Shown here piece by piece: positions 16,817-26,287 of a stretch of 64,000 nucleotides of DNA. How positions within the stretch are numbered: position 1 is the first letter of the stretch; each line of letters starts with the position of its first letter. Position numbers and translations under genes: made by a program. A model generated the notes under the pieces. It did not search any database. It was given only the letters and a program-made list of their open reading frames with translations, and was not told where the DNA came from. The stretch comes from Micromonospora sp. NBC_01796 (GTDB lineage Bacteria > Actinomycetota > Actinomycetes > Mycobacteriales > Micromonosporaceae), in contig NZ_CP109078.1 of NCBI RefSeq assembly GCF_035917455.1, forward strand, positions 3,844,001 through 3,908,000, read 5' to 3'.

Positions 16817-18037
16817 TCAGTCGTTCACGGTCGCGGACAGCTCACCCTCGGCGAGGCGGATCCGGAGCCGGTCACCGTCGGCCACCTCATCCGAGGCGCG
16901 TACGACCTGGTTGTCGGCGCGCTGCACGATGGCGTACCCGCGCTCCAGGGTCGCCGCCGGCGAGAGAGCGCGCAGCCGCGCCACGGTCTGGCGCAGGTCC
17001 CCGGTCGCGGTGCCGATCCGGTGGTCCAGGCATCGGCCGGCCCGGTCGCGCAGCGCACCGAGATCGGACGCGCGCTGGTCGATCATGACCTCCGGCCGGG
17101 CCAGCACCGGTCGGGACCGGAGCCCGTCGAGCCGGTGCGACTCCCGGTCCAGCAGACCGCGTACGGCCCGGTCCAGCCGGTGCCGGGCCTGCCCGATCAG
17201 CCGCTGCTCCTCGCCCAGGTCGGGGACGATCCGCTTGGCGGCGTCGGTCGGCGTGGAGGCGCGCAGGTCGGCGACGTAGTCGACCAGCGGGGCGTCGCTC
17301 TCGTGCCCGATCGCGCTGACCACCGGCGTACGGCAGCCGAAAACCGCCCGGCACAGCGCCTCGTCGGAGAAGGGGAGCAGATCCTCCACCCCGCCCCCGC
17401 CCCGGGCCAGCACGATCACGTCCACGCTCTCGTCCGCGTCCAGTACGCGCAGCGCGTCGATGATCTGCGGTACGGCGGTCGGCCCCTGGACCGCCACGTT
17501 GATGGTCCGGAAGTCCACCGCCGGCCACCGGCGCTGGGTGTTGAGCAGGACGTCCCGCTCCGCCGCTGAAGCCCGTCCGGTGATCAACCCGATCCGGTTC
17601 GGCAGGAACGGCAGGCGTCGCTTGCGGGCGCGGTCGAAGAGGCCCTCGGCGGCGAGCAGCTTCTTCAGCTTCTCCAGCCGGGCCAGCAGCTCGCCGAGCC
17701 CCACCTGGCGGATCTCGTCGGCCCGCAGGCTCAGGGTGCCGCGCCCGGCGTAGAACTCCGGTTTTGCGTGCAGGATCACCCGGGCTCCCTCGGCGAGCTC
17801 GGGGGCCCCGGTGTCGAGCACGTCCCGGCTGGCGGTGACGGTGAGGCTGAGGTCGGCCGAGGGGTCACGCAGGGTGAGGAAGACGGTGGCGGCGCCGGGA
17901 CGACGGCTGATCTGGGCGATCTGTCCGTCGACCCAGACCCAGCCCAGTTTGGCGATCCAGGCGCTCACCTTCTGGCTGACCACCCGTACCGGCCACGGCT
18001 CTTCGGGGGTGCTGCGCCCAGCGCCGGCCTCGGTCAT
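16817..18037 (-). CDS. xseA: exodeoxyribonuclease VII large subunit
   Basis: Catalytic subunit of exonuclease VII, 406 residues, slightly shorter than E. coli XseA (456). N-terminal OB-fold (residues about 20-110; [34 protein letters not shown]) for single-stranded DNA. The central nuclease domain (about 135-300) contains [29 protein letters not shown] and [20 protein letters not shown], and a coiled C-terminus binds XseB. Start ATG 18037 has TAGGCT six bases upstream (leaderless type). Divergent from ispH; xseB follows. Confidence 0.96.
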   Translation of the reverse strand: MTEAGAGRSTPEEPWPVRVVSQKVSAWIAKLGWVWVDGQIAQISRRPGAATVFLTLRDPSADLSLTVTASRDVLDTGAPELAEGARVILHAKPEFYAGRGTLSLRADEIRQVGLGELLARLEKLKKLLAAEGLFDRARKRRLPFLPNRIGLITGRASAAERDVLLNTQRRWPAVDFRTINVAVQGPTAVPQIIDALRVLDADESVDVIVLARGGGGVEDLLPFSDEALCRAVFGCRTPVVSAIGHESDAPLVDYVADLRASTPTDAAKRIVPDLGEEQRLIGQARHRLDRAVRGLLDRESHRLDGLRSRPVLARPEVMIDQRASDLGALRDRAGRCLDHRIGTATGDLRQTVARLRALSPAATLERGYAIVQRADNQVVRASDEVADGDRLRIRLAEGELSATVND

Positions 18038-18043
18038 CCGGTC

Positions 18044-18049
18044 AGCCTA
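18044..18049 (-). promoter_or_regulatory. leaderless -10 of xseA
   Basis: TAGGCT-N6-ATG on the minus strand, without a Shine-Dalgarno site. Confidence 0.5.
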
Positions 18050-18179
18050 CGGCCGGCCCGCCCGAGCGCCGGCCCGGCCCGCCCCGCGCCCGGCCATCGG
18101 CGCGTCCCCGGTCACAGCGGCCGGGTGCCCCCGGTGTGCGGTGCTGCGGCGGCCCGCTGCCCCGGCCCGGATCGGCACG

Positions 18180-18185
18180 TAGACT
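18180..18185 (+). promoter_or_regulatory. leaderless -10 of ispH
   Basis: TAGACT followed by seven bases and the GTG at 18193; no Shine-Dalgarno site. It decides the ispH start. Confidence 0.55.
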
Positions 18186-18192
18186 GACCCCT

Positions 18193-19221
18193 GTGATCGA
18201 GGCTGAGGCGACTCCCCAGACCCGCAAGCGTGTGCTGCTGGCCAAGCCGCGCGGCTACTGTGCCGGCGTCGACCGGGCGGTGCAGACCGTGGAGGAGGCT
18301 CTCAAGCTCTACGGCGCGCCGATCTACGTACGCAAGCAGATCGTGCACAACAAGCACGTGGTCTCGACCCTGGAGCGGCAGGGCGCGATCTTCGTCGAGG
18401 AGAACGACGAGGTGCCCGAGGGGGCGACCGTGATCTTCTCCGCGCACGGGGTCGCCCCGGAGGTCTACGAGCAGGCGAAGCAGCGCTCACTGCGGGCGAT
18501 CGACGCGACCTGCCCACTGGTCACCAAGGTGCACCACGAGGCCCGTCGGTTCGCCGCCGAGGACTACGACATCCTGCTGATCGGCCACGAGGGCCACGAG
18601 GAGGTCGTCGGTACGGCCGGCGAGGCTCCCGCGCACATCCAACTCGTCGACGGGCCGGACGGCGCCGACCAGGTGACCGTACGGGACCCGTCAAAGGTGG
18701 TCTGGCTGTCCCAGACCACGCTGTCGGTGGACGAGACGCTGGAGACGGTGGCCCGGCTCAAGCAGCGGCTGCCGCTGTTGCAGTCGCCGCCGAGCGACGA
18801 CATCTGCTACGCCACCTCGAACCGGCAGCACGTGGTCAAGCAGATCGCGGCGGACTGCGACGTGGTGATCGTGGTCGGTTCGCCCAATTCGTCCAACTCG
18901 GTCCGCCTGGTCGAGGTGGCCGTCGACGCCGGTGCCCGCGCGGGCTACCTGGTCGACTACGCCTCGGAGATCTCCGACGAGTGGTTGACCGGCGCCACCA
19001 CGGTCGGGCTGACCTCGGGTGCCAGCGTCCCGGACGAGCTGGTCATGCAGGTGCTGGACCACCTCGCCGAGCGCGGTTTCACCGACGTGGCCGAGGTGAC
19101 CACCGCCGACGAGCGGCTCACCTTCTCCCTGCCGCAGGAGCTGAAGCGGGACATGAAGGCCGCCGCCGCGGCCCGATCCGTCGAAGCCGCCGCGCTCGCC
19201 GCCAGCGCCGGCAACGGCTGA
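18193..19221 (+). CDS. ispH: 4-hydroxy-3-methylbut-2-enyl diphosphate reductase
   Basis: Last enzyme of the MEP isoprenoid pathway, a cytoplasmic [4Fe-4S] protein that reduces HMBPP to IPP and DMAPP. The three cluster cysteines are in [11 protein letters not shown] (about residue 23), [12 protein letters not shown] (about 115) and [11 protein letters not shown] (about 213). Proton-relay elements HNKHVV and SAHGV and the substrate motif GSPNSSNS are present. 342 residues from the GTG at 18193, the family's normal length plus an Ala-rich tail. The GTG is set by the TAGACT-N7 leaderless pattern. Divergent from xseA, as in mycobacteria. Confidence 0.97.
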   Translation: MIEAEATPQTRKRVLLAKPRGYCAGVDRAVQTVEEALKLYGAPIYVRKQIVHNKHVVSTLERQGAIFVEENDEVPEGATVIFSAHGVAPEVYEQAKQRSLRAIDATCPLVTKVHHEARRFAAEDYDILLIGHEGHEEVVGTAGEAPAHIQLVDGPDGADQVTVRDPSKVVWLSQTTLSVDETLETVARLKQRLPLLQSPPSDDICYATSNRQHVVKQIAADCDVVIVVGSPNSSNSVRLVEVAVDAGARAGYLVDYASEISDEWLTGATTVGLTSGASVPDELVMQVLDHLAERGFTDVAEVTTADERLTFSLPQELKRDMKAAAAARSVEAAALAASAGNG

Positions 19222-19347
19222 CCGGGGTACGCGGTGCCGGCCGACGAGCACACCACGCGGACCGTACCGCGCCCCGCCCACAACGGGGTGCGGACCGGGT
19301 CACCGCTGTGGTGGAACGGGCCGGGATCCGGCAGCGTCCCATCCCCC

Positions 19348-19797
19348 ATGAAGTCGATCCGGATCGGATTTGCCGCGGTGGCCGCCTGCCTGGCACTCGG
19401 CGCCTGCGGGGAGTCCGGGAACGCCCCCTCGGTCAACCCGTCAGGAGGACCGTCGTTGTCATCCGTGAAGCCCAGTGACCCCAACGCGGAACCGCCGGTG
19501 CCGCCGGCCAACTCGACCGCGCCGGCCAGCCCGACCCGATCCAACCCCGCAGGTCCCACGCCGACCAAGTCGCCCGGTGCGCCCGCCTCGGCCGGTGCGC
19601 TCACCCTGACCGGAGTGGTCACCGCGGGGGTGGAGCCCAACTGCCTGCTGCTCGACGGTTACCTGCTGCTCAACGGCCCGCGCGATCAGCTGCGCAGCGG
19701 TGCGCGGGTCACGGTGACCGGTCAGGTGCGACCGGGCATGATGACCACCTGCCAGCAGGGCACCCCGTTCATGGTGGAGAGCGTCAAGCCGGCCTGA
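19348..19797 (+). CDS. small secreted lipoprotein, OB-like domain
   Basis: A 149-residue lipoprotein: signal peptide with lipobox LGAC (Cys about 19), then a 60-residue Pro/Ser/Thr-rich linker, then a short beta-rich domain (residues about 90-148; LTLTGVVTAGVEPNCLLLDG, GARVTVTGQVRPGMMTTC) resembling small OB folds. The two cysteines of that domain could form a disulfide outside the cell. The ATG at 19348 gives a clean signal peptide; the longer GTG frame does not. Function unknown. Ended by a strong terminator. Confidence 0.75.
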   Translation: MKSIRIGFAAVAACLALGACGESGNAPSVNPSGGPSLSSVKPSDPNAEPPVPPANSTAPASPTRSNPAGPTPTKSPGAPASAGALTLTGVVTAGVEPNCLLLDGYLLLNGPRDQLRSGARVTVTGQVRPGMMTTCQQGTPFMVESVKPA

Positions 19798-19814
19798 CCC
19801 GACAGCCCGTACGC

Positions 19815-19848
19815 GTAGAGCCCGCCCCCTGCCGGGGACGGGCTCTAC
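19815..19848 (+). terminator. intrinsic terminator after the small lipoprotein gene
   Basis: GTAGAGCCCG (19815-19824) pairs with CGGGCTCTAC (19839-19848), with further G-C pairing in the loop, followed by GTTTTGTTG. It lies between convergent genes. Confidence 0.9.
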
Positions 19849-19869
19849 GTTTTGTTGCGGCGGTACCGG

Positions 19870-22800
19870 TTAGCTGACCGAGCCGATCGACACGTTGCCG
19901 CGGCCGACGACCGCGCCCTCGTTGGTCACGACCTGGAGCTCACCGAAGAGCTGCCGGCCGGCGGCCGGTGCGCTCAGGGCGGTGACCGAGCCGGTGATGC
20001 TGGCGGTCGCGCCGGTCTTCGGCAGGGTCACCGACGTGCTGGACGCCGAGACGTTGCCGAGCGCGGCCGAGTAGAACACGTCCCGGTAGTCGTACGCGGT
20101 GGTCCCGGCGGGTACGGCGTACCCGTCGATCTCGACCGTGTAGACGCCCGCGGGCGGGTTCGTCACCGCCACCGCTTCCTCGGAGTCACCATCGGCGGCC
20201 TGGCCGACGAGGGTGCCGTTGCGGTAGACGAACAGGTCCAGGTCGGCGCCCGGGTCGCTGGTGTTGCCGATCCGGACGTCGAGCCGGGTGGCGCCGGCCG
20301 GCACCGTCACCTCGAAGGTCTGCACCTCGTGGTTGGCGATGGTCGGACGCTCCGACTGGGCGCTACCGAGCGAACCGCCCTGGCCGGCCACAGTGACCGG
20401 GCCGTAGGTGTTGCTCAGCGACCAGGTGACCGGGGTCGGCTGACCGGCGGTGACGCTGGGCAGTTCGACCACGGCCGGCTGCACCGCGACACCCTGGATC
20501 CGGGCCTGCAGCGCGAACGGGTTCTCCAGCAGCGGAGACGTACGGCGGGACTCCACCTCGATCTCCCAGATACCCGGAACCGGGTTCAGGTACGACCGCT
20601 CGTCCGGCTTGCACACCGCCGGGTCCGAGAAGTTGGTGTAGCAGTTCAGGCTCGAGGTGCTCTCGACCGGAACGCCGTACGGGTTGTTCGCGATGAACCG
20701 GGTCTGCGAGCCGCCGGCCACCCCGGAGAGGTTGACCTGCAACGCCGCCGCACCCTCGGGAACGGTGACGAAGTAGCTCTTGAAGTTGTTCCGGTCCACC
20801 GTGCCGCTGGTGGTGAAGTCGAAGTTCGGCTTCGTCGGCACGTTGGAGACAACAACCGTGTTGAGGAAGGCGAAGTCGACGATCGGGGTCGCCGGGTCGT
20901 CCACCTGCATGATCGCGCTGTGCGTCCCGTACCCGGGCCGCGCCTCGATCGTGAAGGTCACGGTCTTGTTCAGCGGGAGGATCAGGTTCTTCGGCGCGTT
21001 ACGGAAGGTGCCGTCGTTGCCGACCCACTTGACCGTGTGCTTGATGTCCTTCTTGGCCCCGGTGGTACGGGTGACCTTGACGGTGTAGTTCTTCGCCGTG
21101 TTCGGCCGCTGGCCGCCCTCGGTCACCGCACACCGGTTGTAGATCCCGACGCCCTTGTCCGGGGTGGCCAGGAAGTCGGAGAGCGGGGTGCAGACCGGAG
21201 CGCTCGCCTCGTAGCCACGGACGTCGAAGCCGGTGGCGAGCAGGTCCCAGGCACCCGGCACGTTGAACTTGCCGTTGCCCTGGCCCTGCGCGCTGACGCC
21301 GTCGATCCACGTGGCGGAGGAGTAGATCGCCTTGCGGAGCTTGACCGGGGAGGCGTCCTTGCCGGTGGCCTTGGCCGCCGAGAGCAGCAGTGCGGCGGCG
21401 CCGGTGGCCTGCGGCGAGGACATCGACGTGCCGTTGATCATCTGGATGCCCGGCGGGAGCTGGTAGCCGGCCTCGGCCACCGGGATGCCCGGCTGCCACA
21501 CCGGCGTGGTCGACAGGGCCGACCCCGGTGCGGTGATGCTCGGCTTGAACGCGCCGTCCTCACGCGGTCCACGCGAGGAGAAGTTGAACAACTGGTACGG
21601 CGTGCGGGTCTCCGAGCCGTAGTTCGCCAGGTAGGTCTCCTGGCTGATGCCGGCGGCCACGCTGACCACGTCGGTCGCGGTAGACGGGTCGCCGAGGGTG
21701 TTCACGCCCGGGCCGTCGTTGCCGGCCGAGATGAACATCTGCACGCCGTAGTCCTGGATGAGCCGGTTGTAGAGCTCAGCCCGGGCGTTGTTGCCGTCGT
21801 TCAGCGTCGGCAGGCCGCCGATCGACATGTTGACCACGTCGACGCCACGGTTGACGACCAGTTCGACCATGCCGTCGGTGAGCGCGGCGGCGGTGCAGCC
21901 ACCGCCCCAGGAGCAGGCGCGGGCGGAGACCAGCTTGGCGCCGGGGGCGGCGCCGTCGAAGTTGGCGTTGCCCAGCATGTCGTTGGCTGCGGTGATGCCG
22001 GCGACGTGCGAGCCGTGCTCGTCCTCGATGATGCCGATGTTCACGAAGTCGGCGACACCGGGCAGGCCGGCGGGGGTCACGTCGACGTCCTCGCGGTACT
22101 CGACCACGAACGGGATCTGGTCACGCACGGCGGTGGCGGGGTTGTCGGTACCGAAGTGACCGATGTCGTACCGCTCGCCGTAGGGGCGCATGACCGCGTC
22201 GTCGTTGAAGTCGCGGTTCTGGTTGGCGTCGACCCGGATGTCGTGGCTCACCGGGTCGTAGAGCACGCCGAACGCGTCGGTGGTGTCGCCGTCCCGGTTG
22301 ACGTCACCGCCGGGGGAGCTGGCCGCGGTGATGTTCTCCGAGAACCGGTTGATCTTGTAGGTGCCGGCCGGCGCGGTCCAGCTCGTCCCGCCGTAGTTGA
22401 AGGCCGGGCCGACCACGTCGGTCAGCATCGCGCGCCAGGTGCCGTCCGAGTCGAACAGCGGGTCGGTCGCGGTGAACCAGTCGACGATCTTGCGCTCGCC
22501 GGTGGTGGTGGTCTGCAGCGCCGGGTTGTCCAGGTCGACGCCGGAGTCCATGATGCCGATGGTCACCCCCCGGCCGTCCCACTCGGGGTGCGCCTGCTTG
22601 AAGGCGACCGCGCCGGTCTCGCTGGTCGGCATGTACGGGTTGACCGCGGGGGTTTCCGCGTTCGGCCCGCTCGCCGTGACCGCGGCCTTGACGCCCGCCT
22701 TCACCGGCTCGGGCTTCGGCAGTTGGATCGTCTCGTTCAGGTCCAGTGCGGCGACCCCGGGCAGCTTGGCCGCCTTGAGTACGGCACTGGTGGGGACGCG

Positions 22801-23127
22801 GGCACGGACGTAGCCGACGCCGTCCACCTGCTTGCCGACGATGCCGCCGAGCTTCTTCAGCTCCGCCGCGACATCGCTGGCCTCACCCTTGTCCGTCGCC
22901 ACGATGACCGTGACGTCCTTCTCGCGGTTGGCCTCGGCCTTGGCGAGCAGTTCGAGGTCATGGGAACCCAACGTGTCCGTGGGGGTCCCCTTGAGAACGT
23001 CGGCTTCGGTCGACGGGTTGGCGCTGGCGGTGGTGACACCACCCGTCAGTGTCATGGCGCCCGCCGCCACGACTGACGCGAGGAGACCGGCGGAGGTACG
23101 CCGACTCCAGGTGCGGGGTTTACTCAC
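19870..23127 (-). CDS. secreted subtilisin-like serine protease (S8)
   Basis: A large exported protease of 1085 residues. Signal peptide 1-35 (ASVVAAGAMTLTGGVTTASA), then an I9-like propeptide (about 70-145). The S8 catalytic domain has Asp in GIMDSGVD (about 195), His in EDEHGSHVAG (about 372), oxyanion Asn in ISAGNDGPG and Ser in NGTSMSSPQATG (about 567). A long insertion between Asp and His includes an Asp-rich, possibly calcium-binding, stretch (GGDVNRDGDTTD). About 450 C-terminal residues form beta-sandwich domains, the last PPC-like (NTSDPGADLDLFVYRNG). Predicted to degrade extracellular protein. The GTG start follows GGAGGAAGAGAAC. An AT-rich promoter lies upstream. Confidence 0.93.
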   Translation of the reverse strand: MSKPRTWSRRTSAGLLASVVAAGAMTLTGGVTTASANPSTEADVLKGTPTDTLGSHDLELLAKAEANREKDVTVIVATDKGEASDVAAELKKLGGIVGKQVDGVGYVRARVPTSAVLKAAKLPGVAALDLNETIQLPKPEPVKAGVKAAVTASGPNAETPAVNPYMPTSETGAVAFKQAHPEWDGRGVTIGIMDSGVDLDNPALQTTTTGERKIVDWFTATDPLFDSDGTWRAMLTDVVGPAFNYGGTSWTAPAGTYKINRFSENITAASSPGGDVNRDGDTTDAFGVLYDPVSHDIRVDANQNRDFNDDAVMRPYGERYDIGHFGTDNPATAVRDQIPFVVEYREDVDVTPAGLPGVADFVNIGIIEDEHGSHVAGITAANDMLGNANFDGAAPGAKLVSARACSWGGGCTAAALTDGMVELVVNRGVDVVNMSIGGLPTLNDGNNARAELYNRLIQDYGVQMFISAGNDGPGVNTLGDPSTATDVVSVAAGISQETYLANYGSETRTPYQLFNFSSRGPREDGAFKPSITAPGSALSTTPVWQPGIPVAEAGYQLPPGIQMINGTSMSSPQATGAAALLLSAAKATGKDASPVKLRKAIYSSATWIDGVSAQGQGNGKFNVPGAWDLLATGFDVRGYEASAPVCTPLSDFLATPDKGVGIYNRCAVTEGGQRPNTAKNYTVKVTRTTGAKKDIKHTVKWVGNDGTFRNAPKNLILPLNKTVTFTIEARPGYGTHSAIMQVDDPATPIVDFAFLNTVVVSNVPTKPNFDFTTSGTVDRNNFKSYFVTVPEGAAALQVNLSGVAGGSQTRFIANNPYGVPVESTSSLNCYTNFSDPAVCKPDERSYLNPVPGIWEIEVESRRTSPLLENPFALQARIQGVAVQPAVVELPSVTAGQPTPVTWSLSNTYGPVTVAGQGGSLGSAQSERPTIANHEVQTFEVTVPAGATRLDVRIGNTSDPGADLDLFVYRNGTLVGQAADGDSEEAVAVTNPPAGVYTVEIDGYAVPAGTTAYDYRDVFYSAALGNVSASSTSVTLPKTGATASITGSVTALSAPAAGRQLFGELQVVTNEGAVVGRGNVSIGSVS

Positions 23128-23282
23128 GTTCTCTTCCTCCAGAGAACAGGGCCCTTAGAAACAGGGCACGTGTGAGCGCATCCTTCGCGTCGGCTCGGAT
23201 CCTGTCACTAGTCCTGAGATCGTTGTGACCAGCCCGTGATATTGACTGGACGGTATTCGAATATTCATATGTTACTATTCCG
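23128..23282 (-). promoter_or_regulatory. AT-rich promoter region of the S8 protease gene
   Basis: 155 bp with an AT-rich core unlike its surroundings (TATTCGAATATTCATATG at 23253-23270, two overlapping palindromes TTCGAA and GAATATTC), followed by the ribosome site GGAGGAAG. The promoter hexamers themselves cannot be fixed by eye. Confidence 0.4.
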
Positions 23283-24458
23283 CTACTCTGTGTGAGTTTC
23301 GTGCTGGCCGTTATCGGTCAGCTCCGGCGCCTGTAGCTGGCGCGTGGTCAGCTCGACCTGTGCCGGTGCCGGCAAATCCTCGCCGGACACCCCGAGGTCG
23401 GCCAGCTTGCGCGCACTGACCAGCACCCGTGACTCCAGCGATCCCACCGCACGGTTGTAAGCGGTCACCGCCCCACCGAGCGAGCTGCCGAGCTTGGCCA
23501 CGTGTTCACCCAGAGTGGACAGTCGACCGTAGAGTTCCCTGGCCAGGGTGTGCACCGCCACCGCGTTGCGGGCGAGCGCCTCCTGCCGCCAGGCATAGGC
23601 CACCGTACGGAGCAGAGCGACCAGGGTCGCCGGTGTGGCAAGCACGATGTTGCGGGTGAAGGCGTGCTCCAGCAGCGTCGGATCGCGCTGCAACGCGACG
23701 TCCAGGAACGGGTCGGCCGGCACGAACAGCACCACGAACTCCGGCGTCTGCGCGAACGCCGACCAGTACGCCTTGGCCGACAGGGCGTCCACGTGCGCAC
23801 GCAGGTGCCGGGCGTGGTTGTCCAGGTGGGCGTCGCGCCCGCGTTCGTCGCGCGCCTCCAGCGCGGTCAGGTACGCCTCGAACGGTGCCTTCGCGTCGAC
23901 CACCACCGACCGGCCACCGTGCAGCCGGACCACCAGGTCGGGGCGGACCACCCGGTCCTCGACGGTCGAGGTGACCTGCTCGGCGAAGTCGCAGTGCTCC
24001 AGCAGCCCGGCCGCCTCGACGATCCGGCGCAACTGGTGCTCGCCCCATCTGCCCCGGACCTGGGGGGCCCGCAGCGCCGCCACCAACTGCTTGGTCTCCG
24101 TACGCAGCTCGCCGGAGACCGCGCCCATCGAGCGGACCTGCTCGCGCAGCTCGGCGTACGCGTCGACCCGGTCGCGCTCCAGCTCGTTCACCTGGGACTC
24201 GTAGCGGCGTAACGTCTCGTGCAGCGGTGCCACCGCGCGGGCCACCGCCTCCTGGGACTGCGCGGTCGCCTCGTAGGAGAGCGCCCGCATCGACTGCTCC
24301 AGGCGGGCCTCGCCGTCGCGGGTCGCGCTGAGGGTGGCGTCCAGTCGGGCGATGTCGGCCGCCGAGCGGGCACGGGCGGCGAGCCAGCCCAGCGCTCCAC
24401 CGGCGCCGAGACAGACGATCACCAGGAGCACCGCCGACAGTCCCACGGTGGTGAGCAT
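23283..24458 (-). CDS. rmuC: DNA recombination protein RmuC
   Basis: A 391-residue protein. An N-terminal membrane helix (LSAVLLVIVCLGAGGALGWLA) is followed by a long coiled coil (about 40-150) and the RmuC nuclease-like domain (about 155-350: LRAPQVRGRWGEHQLRRIVE, VVDAKAPFEAYL, FVLFVPADPFLDVAL), a restriction-endonuclease-like fold whose members limit inversions at inverted repeats. The ATG at 24458 (MLTTVGLSA) starts just before the helix; earlier in-frame codons would overlap the divergent gene at 24538. No clear ribosome site. Confidence 0.88.
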   Translation of the reverse strand: MLTTVGLSAVLLVIVCLGAGGALGWLAARARSAADIARLDATLSATRDGEARLEQSMRALSYEATAQSQEAVARAVAPLHETLRRYESQVNELERDRVDAYAELREQVRSMGAVSGELRTETKQLVAALRAPQVRGRWGEHQLRRIVEAAGLLEHCDFAEQVTSTVEDRVVRPDLVVRLHGGRSVVVDAKAPFEAYLTALEARDERGRDAHLDNHARHLRAHVDALSAKAYWSAFAQTPEFVVLFVPADPFLDVALQRDPTLLEHAFTRNIVLATPATLVALLRTVAYAWRQEALARNAVAVHTLARELYGRLSTLGEHVAKLGSSLGGAVTAYNRAVGSLESRVLVSARKLADLGVSGEDLPAPAQVELTTRQLQAPELTDNGQHETHTE

Positions 24459-24524
24459 GCCAAACGCGTACGACACCGGTGTGACCTGGATCGCCGGGAA
24501 GGCGGGCGGGTTGGCGGACGGCGC

Positions 24525-24530
24525 TACCGT
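24525..24530 (+). promoter_or_regulatory. leaderless -10 of the membrane protein at 24538
   Basis: TACCGT followed by seven bases and ATG 24538; no Shine-Dalgarno site. Confidence 0.5.
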
Positions 24531-24537
24531 CGTACGC

Positions 24538-25410
24538 ATGGTATGGGTCTTGGTTCTGCTGGTTCTGCTGGTCGGCGGCGTCACCTGGTGGCGGCGGGAG
24601 ACCAGCGCCCGACAGGCGCGCGAGCTGGCCGACGCGCGGGCCGACGCGCTGCGCTGGTACGAGCGCCTGGGCGGGCAGGTGCTGGGGCTGCGGGGCGACG
24701 AGCCGGCGGTCCGGCAGGCGCTCAGCGACGCCGGGGAGCGTTACAACGCGGCCGGCGGCCAGTTGGAGCAGGCCCGCAGCCTGAAGCAGTACGAGCTGGC
24801 CCGGGAGACCTCGCTGGAGGGGCTGGCGTACGTCCGGGCGGCCCGGATCGCGCTCGGTCTCGACCCCGGTCCCGAACTGCCGCCGCTGGCCGCCGCGCGG
24901 GGTGCCGGAACGCTCACCCGCGAGCGCGAGGTCAACGTACAGGGGCAGACCTTCCGGGCCGGTCCGCAGCCGGGCGCCGGCACGCCCTACTACTACCCCG
25001 GTGGTCGCTATCAGGGCCGGCCGGTGCCGTCGGGTTGGTACTCGACGCCCTGGTGGAAGACCGGCCTGGCGGCCGGGGCGGGCGTACTCGGCGGGATGTT
25101 GATCGCCGACGCGCTCTTCTCGCCCGCGTTCGCCGACCCCGGGTACGGCTACGACGCCGGTTACCAGGAGGGCTTCACCGACGGCGCCGACTCCGGCGAC
25201 GCTGGTGACCCCGGCGCGGCCGACGCCGGCGGTGCGGGCGACCCCGGCTACACCGATGCCGGCTACGACGGCGGCGGCGACTACACCGCCACCGACTACT
25301 CCTCCGACTCCGGCTTCGGCGCCCCCGACTCCTCCGACTGGTCCAGCGGCGGCGACTGGGGCGGCGGCGGCGACTGGGGCGGCGGCGACTTCGGCGGCGG
25401 CGACTTCTAA
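24538..25410 (+). CDS. membrane protein with Gly/Asp-rich C-terminus
   Basis: A 290-residue protein of unknown function. An N-terminal helix (VWVLVLLVLLVGGVTWW) is followed by a charged coiled coil (about 22-110), a second hydrophobic segment (GLAAGAGVLGGMLIADALF, about 180-200) and a low-complexity tail. In that tail Gly, Asp, Tyr and Ser alternate (GYDAGYQEGFTDGADSG), ending in GGGDWGGGDFGGGDF. Such tails are flexible and strongly acidic. The ATG is fixed by a TACCGT-N7 leaderless element and avoids overlap with rmuC, from which it diverges. It resembles actinobacterial membrane proteins with a TPM-like glycine-rich end, but I would not assign a role. Confidence 0.7.
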   Translation: MVWVLVLLVLLVGGVTWWRRETSARQARELADARADALRWYERLGGQVLGLRGDEPAVRQALSDAGERYNAAGGQLEQARSLKQYELARETSLEGLAYVRAARIALGLDPGPELPPLAAARGAGTLTREREVNVQGQTFRAGPQPGAGTPYYYPGGRYQGRPVPSGWYSTPWWKTGLAAGAGVLGGMLIADALFSPAFADPGYGYDAGYQEGFTDGADSGDAGDPGAADAGGAGDPGYTDAGYDGGGDYTATDYSSDSGFGAPDSSDWSSGGDWGGGGDWGGGDFGGGDF

Positions 25411-25458
25411 CCCCACCCCCCACCCCCCACCCCCACCCCCCACCCCCACCCCCACCCA
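25411..25458. repeat. C-rich homopyrimidine tract (G-runs on the minus strand)
   Basis: About 48 bases made only of runs of 3-6 C separated by single A. The minus strand therefore has many GGG to GGGGGG runs one base apart, enough for G-quadruplexes or triplex formation. It begins directly after the stop codon at 25410 and runs into the hairpin at 25455. Confidence 0.85.
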
Positions 25459-25531
25459 CCCCGTTGATCATGAAGTTAGCGACGCCCCGGGGCCCTTGGA
25501 GCGTCGCTAACTTCATGATCAACGGGGTGGG
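25455..25531. repeat. 31-bp perfect inverted repeat around a 15-base loop
   Basis: Left arm 25455-25485 and right arm 25501-25531 are exact reverse complements, with the core GTTGATCATGAAGTTAGCG. From memory this core recurs between genes in Micromonosporaceae genomes. The position, 45 bases after a stop codon and 75 before the next gene, suits a terminator or attenuator, but the length exceeds ordinary terminators and suggests a mobile or structural repeat. Confidence 0.85.
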
Positions 25532-25606
25532 GGTGGGTTAGCCCGTCTGGGGATGGTAGGGCTGGCGGGATGGTATGGGGGCGTTTGAGGGGGCAGAGTC
25601 GGCGGG

Positions 25607-26257
25607 GTGAGCACAGACATCCGTACCGTGGGATCGGGTCGGCCGGGAGCGGCGGCGAGCTGGCTGGGGAGTGTGGCCGTGGCGGCCCTGGCGGTCGCGG
25701 CGGTGACCGTGACCGCACAGTCGATCGACCGGTTCCACTGGTGGGCCGGTTTCATCCTGGTGCCCGGAGCGCTGATCGCGGCCACCGGTGGCCCGCTGCT
25801 GATGCGCGGTGGGGGGAGGGCCTTCGGTGGCTACCTGGTCGCCTGCATCGGCACGCTGGTCTTCACCGTGGGCGCCCTGCTCATGTTCGGCGCGATGGGC
25901 CAGGGTTGGCCACTCATGATCATCCTGCCGTCGTTCGCCGTCGCCGGTACGTACGGGTGGCACGCGGTGCACCCGCTGGCCCGCGCCGCCCACCGTACGG
26001 TCGCCATGCTGGCGCTCGGCGGGGTGGCGCTCGGGGCGACCTTCCTGCTGATCCATGCCGGCCGGGTCGACTTCGGCGGGACCGACTGGTGGGGCGGGTT
26101 CATGATGCTCGCCGGTGTGATCGTCTTCCTGAACGCGGTGGAGCTGACCCGGCACCGGATCCCGTACCGGTTGCAGGCCATCACCCTGCTGCTCGGGCCG
26201 GCGGTGATCACCTTCCTGCTCGGCCTGCGTTTCCTGCGCGGCGACTGGCCGTACTGA
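25607..26257 (+). CDS. multi-pass membrane protein, unknown function
   Basis: A 216-residue protein with six predicted transmembrane helices (SVAVAALAVAAVTVTAQ, WWAGFILVPGALIAATGG, CIGTLVFTVGALLMFG, MIILPSFAVAGTYG, MLALGGVALGATFLL and a final pair). A repeated element, HWWAGFILVPG in the first half and DWWGGFMMLAGVIVF in the second, suggests internal duplication. No catalytic or transport signature. The GTG at 25607 (GTGAGCACAGAC) lacks a strong ribosome site. It lies between the long hairpin and a strong terminator, so is probably monocistronic. Confidence 0.7.
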   Translation: MSTDIRTVGSGRPGAAASWLGSVAVAALAVAAVTVTAQSIDRFHWWAGFILVPGALIAATGGPLLMRGGGRAFGGYLVACIGTLVFTVGALLMFGAMGQGWPLMIILPSFAVAGTYGWHAVHPLARAAHRTVAMLALGGVALGATFLLIHAGRVDFGGTDWWGGFMMLAGVIVFLNAVELTRHRIPYRLQAITLLLGPAVITFLLGLRFLRGDWPY

Positions 26258-26287
26258 GCCGACCTGTTCCGCCGACCCGTGCCAGAA

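Noticed and set aside
19852-23076. Open frame of more than 1000 codons on the plus strand
   Set aside because: It is antisense to the S8 protease, rich in Arg/Gly/Val/Asp repeats with no domain pattern; such mirror frames are expected in very GC-rich DNA.
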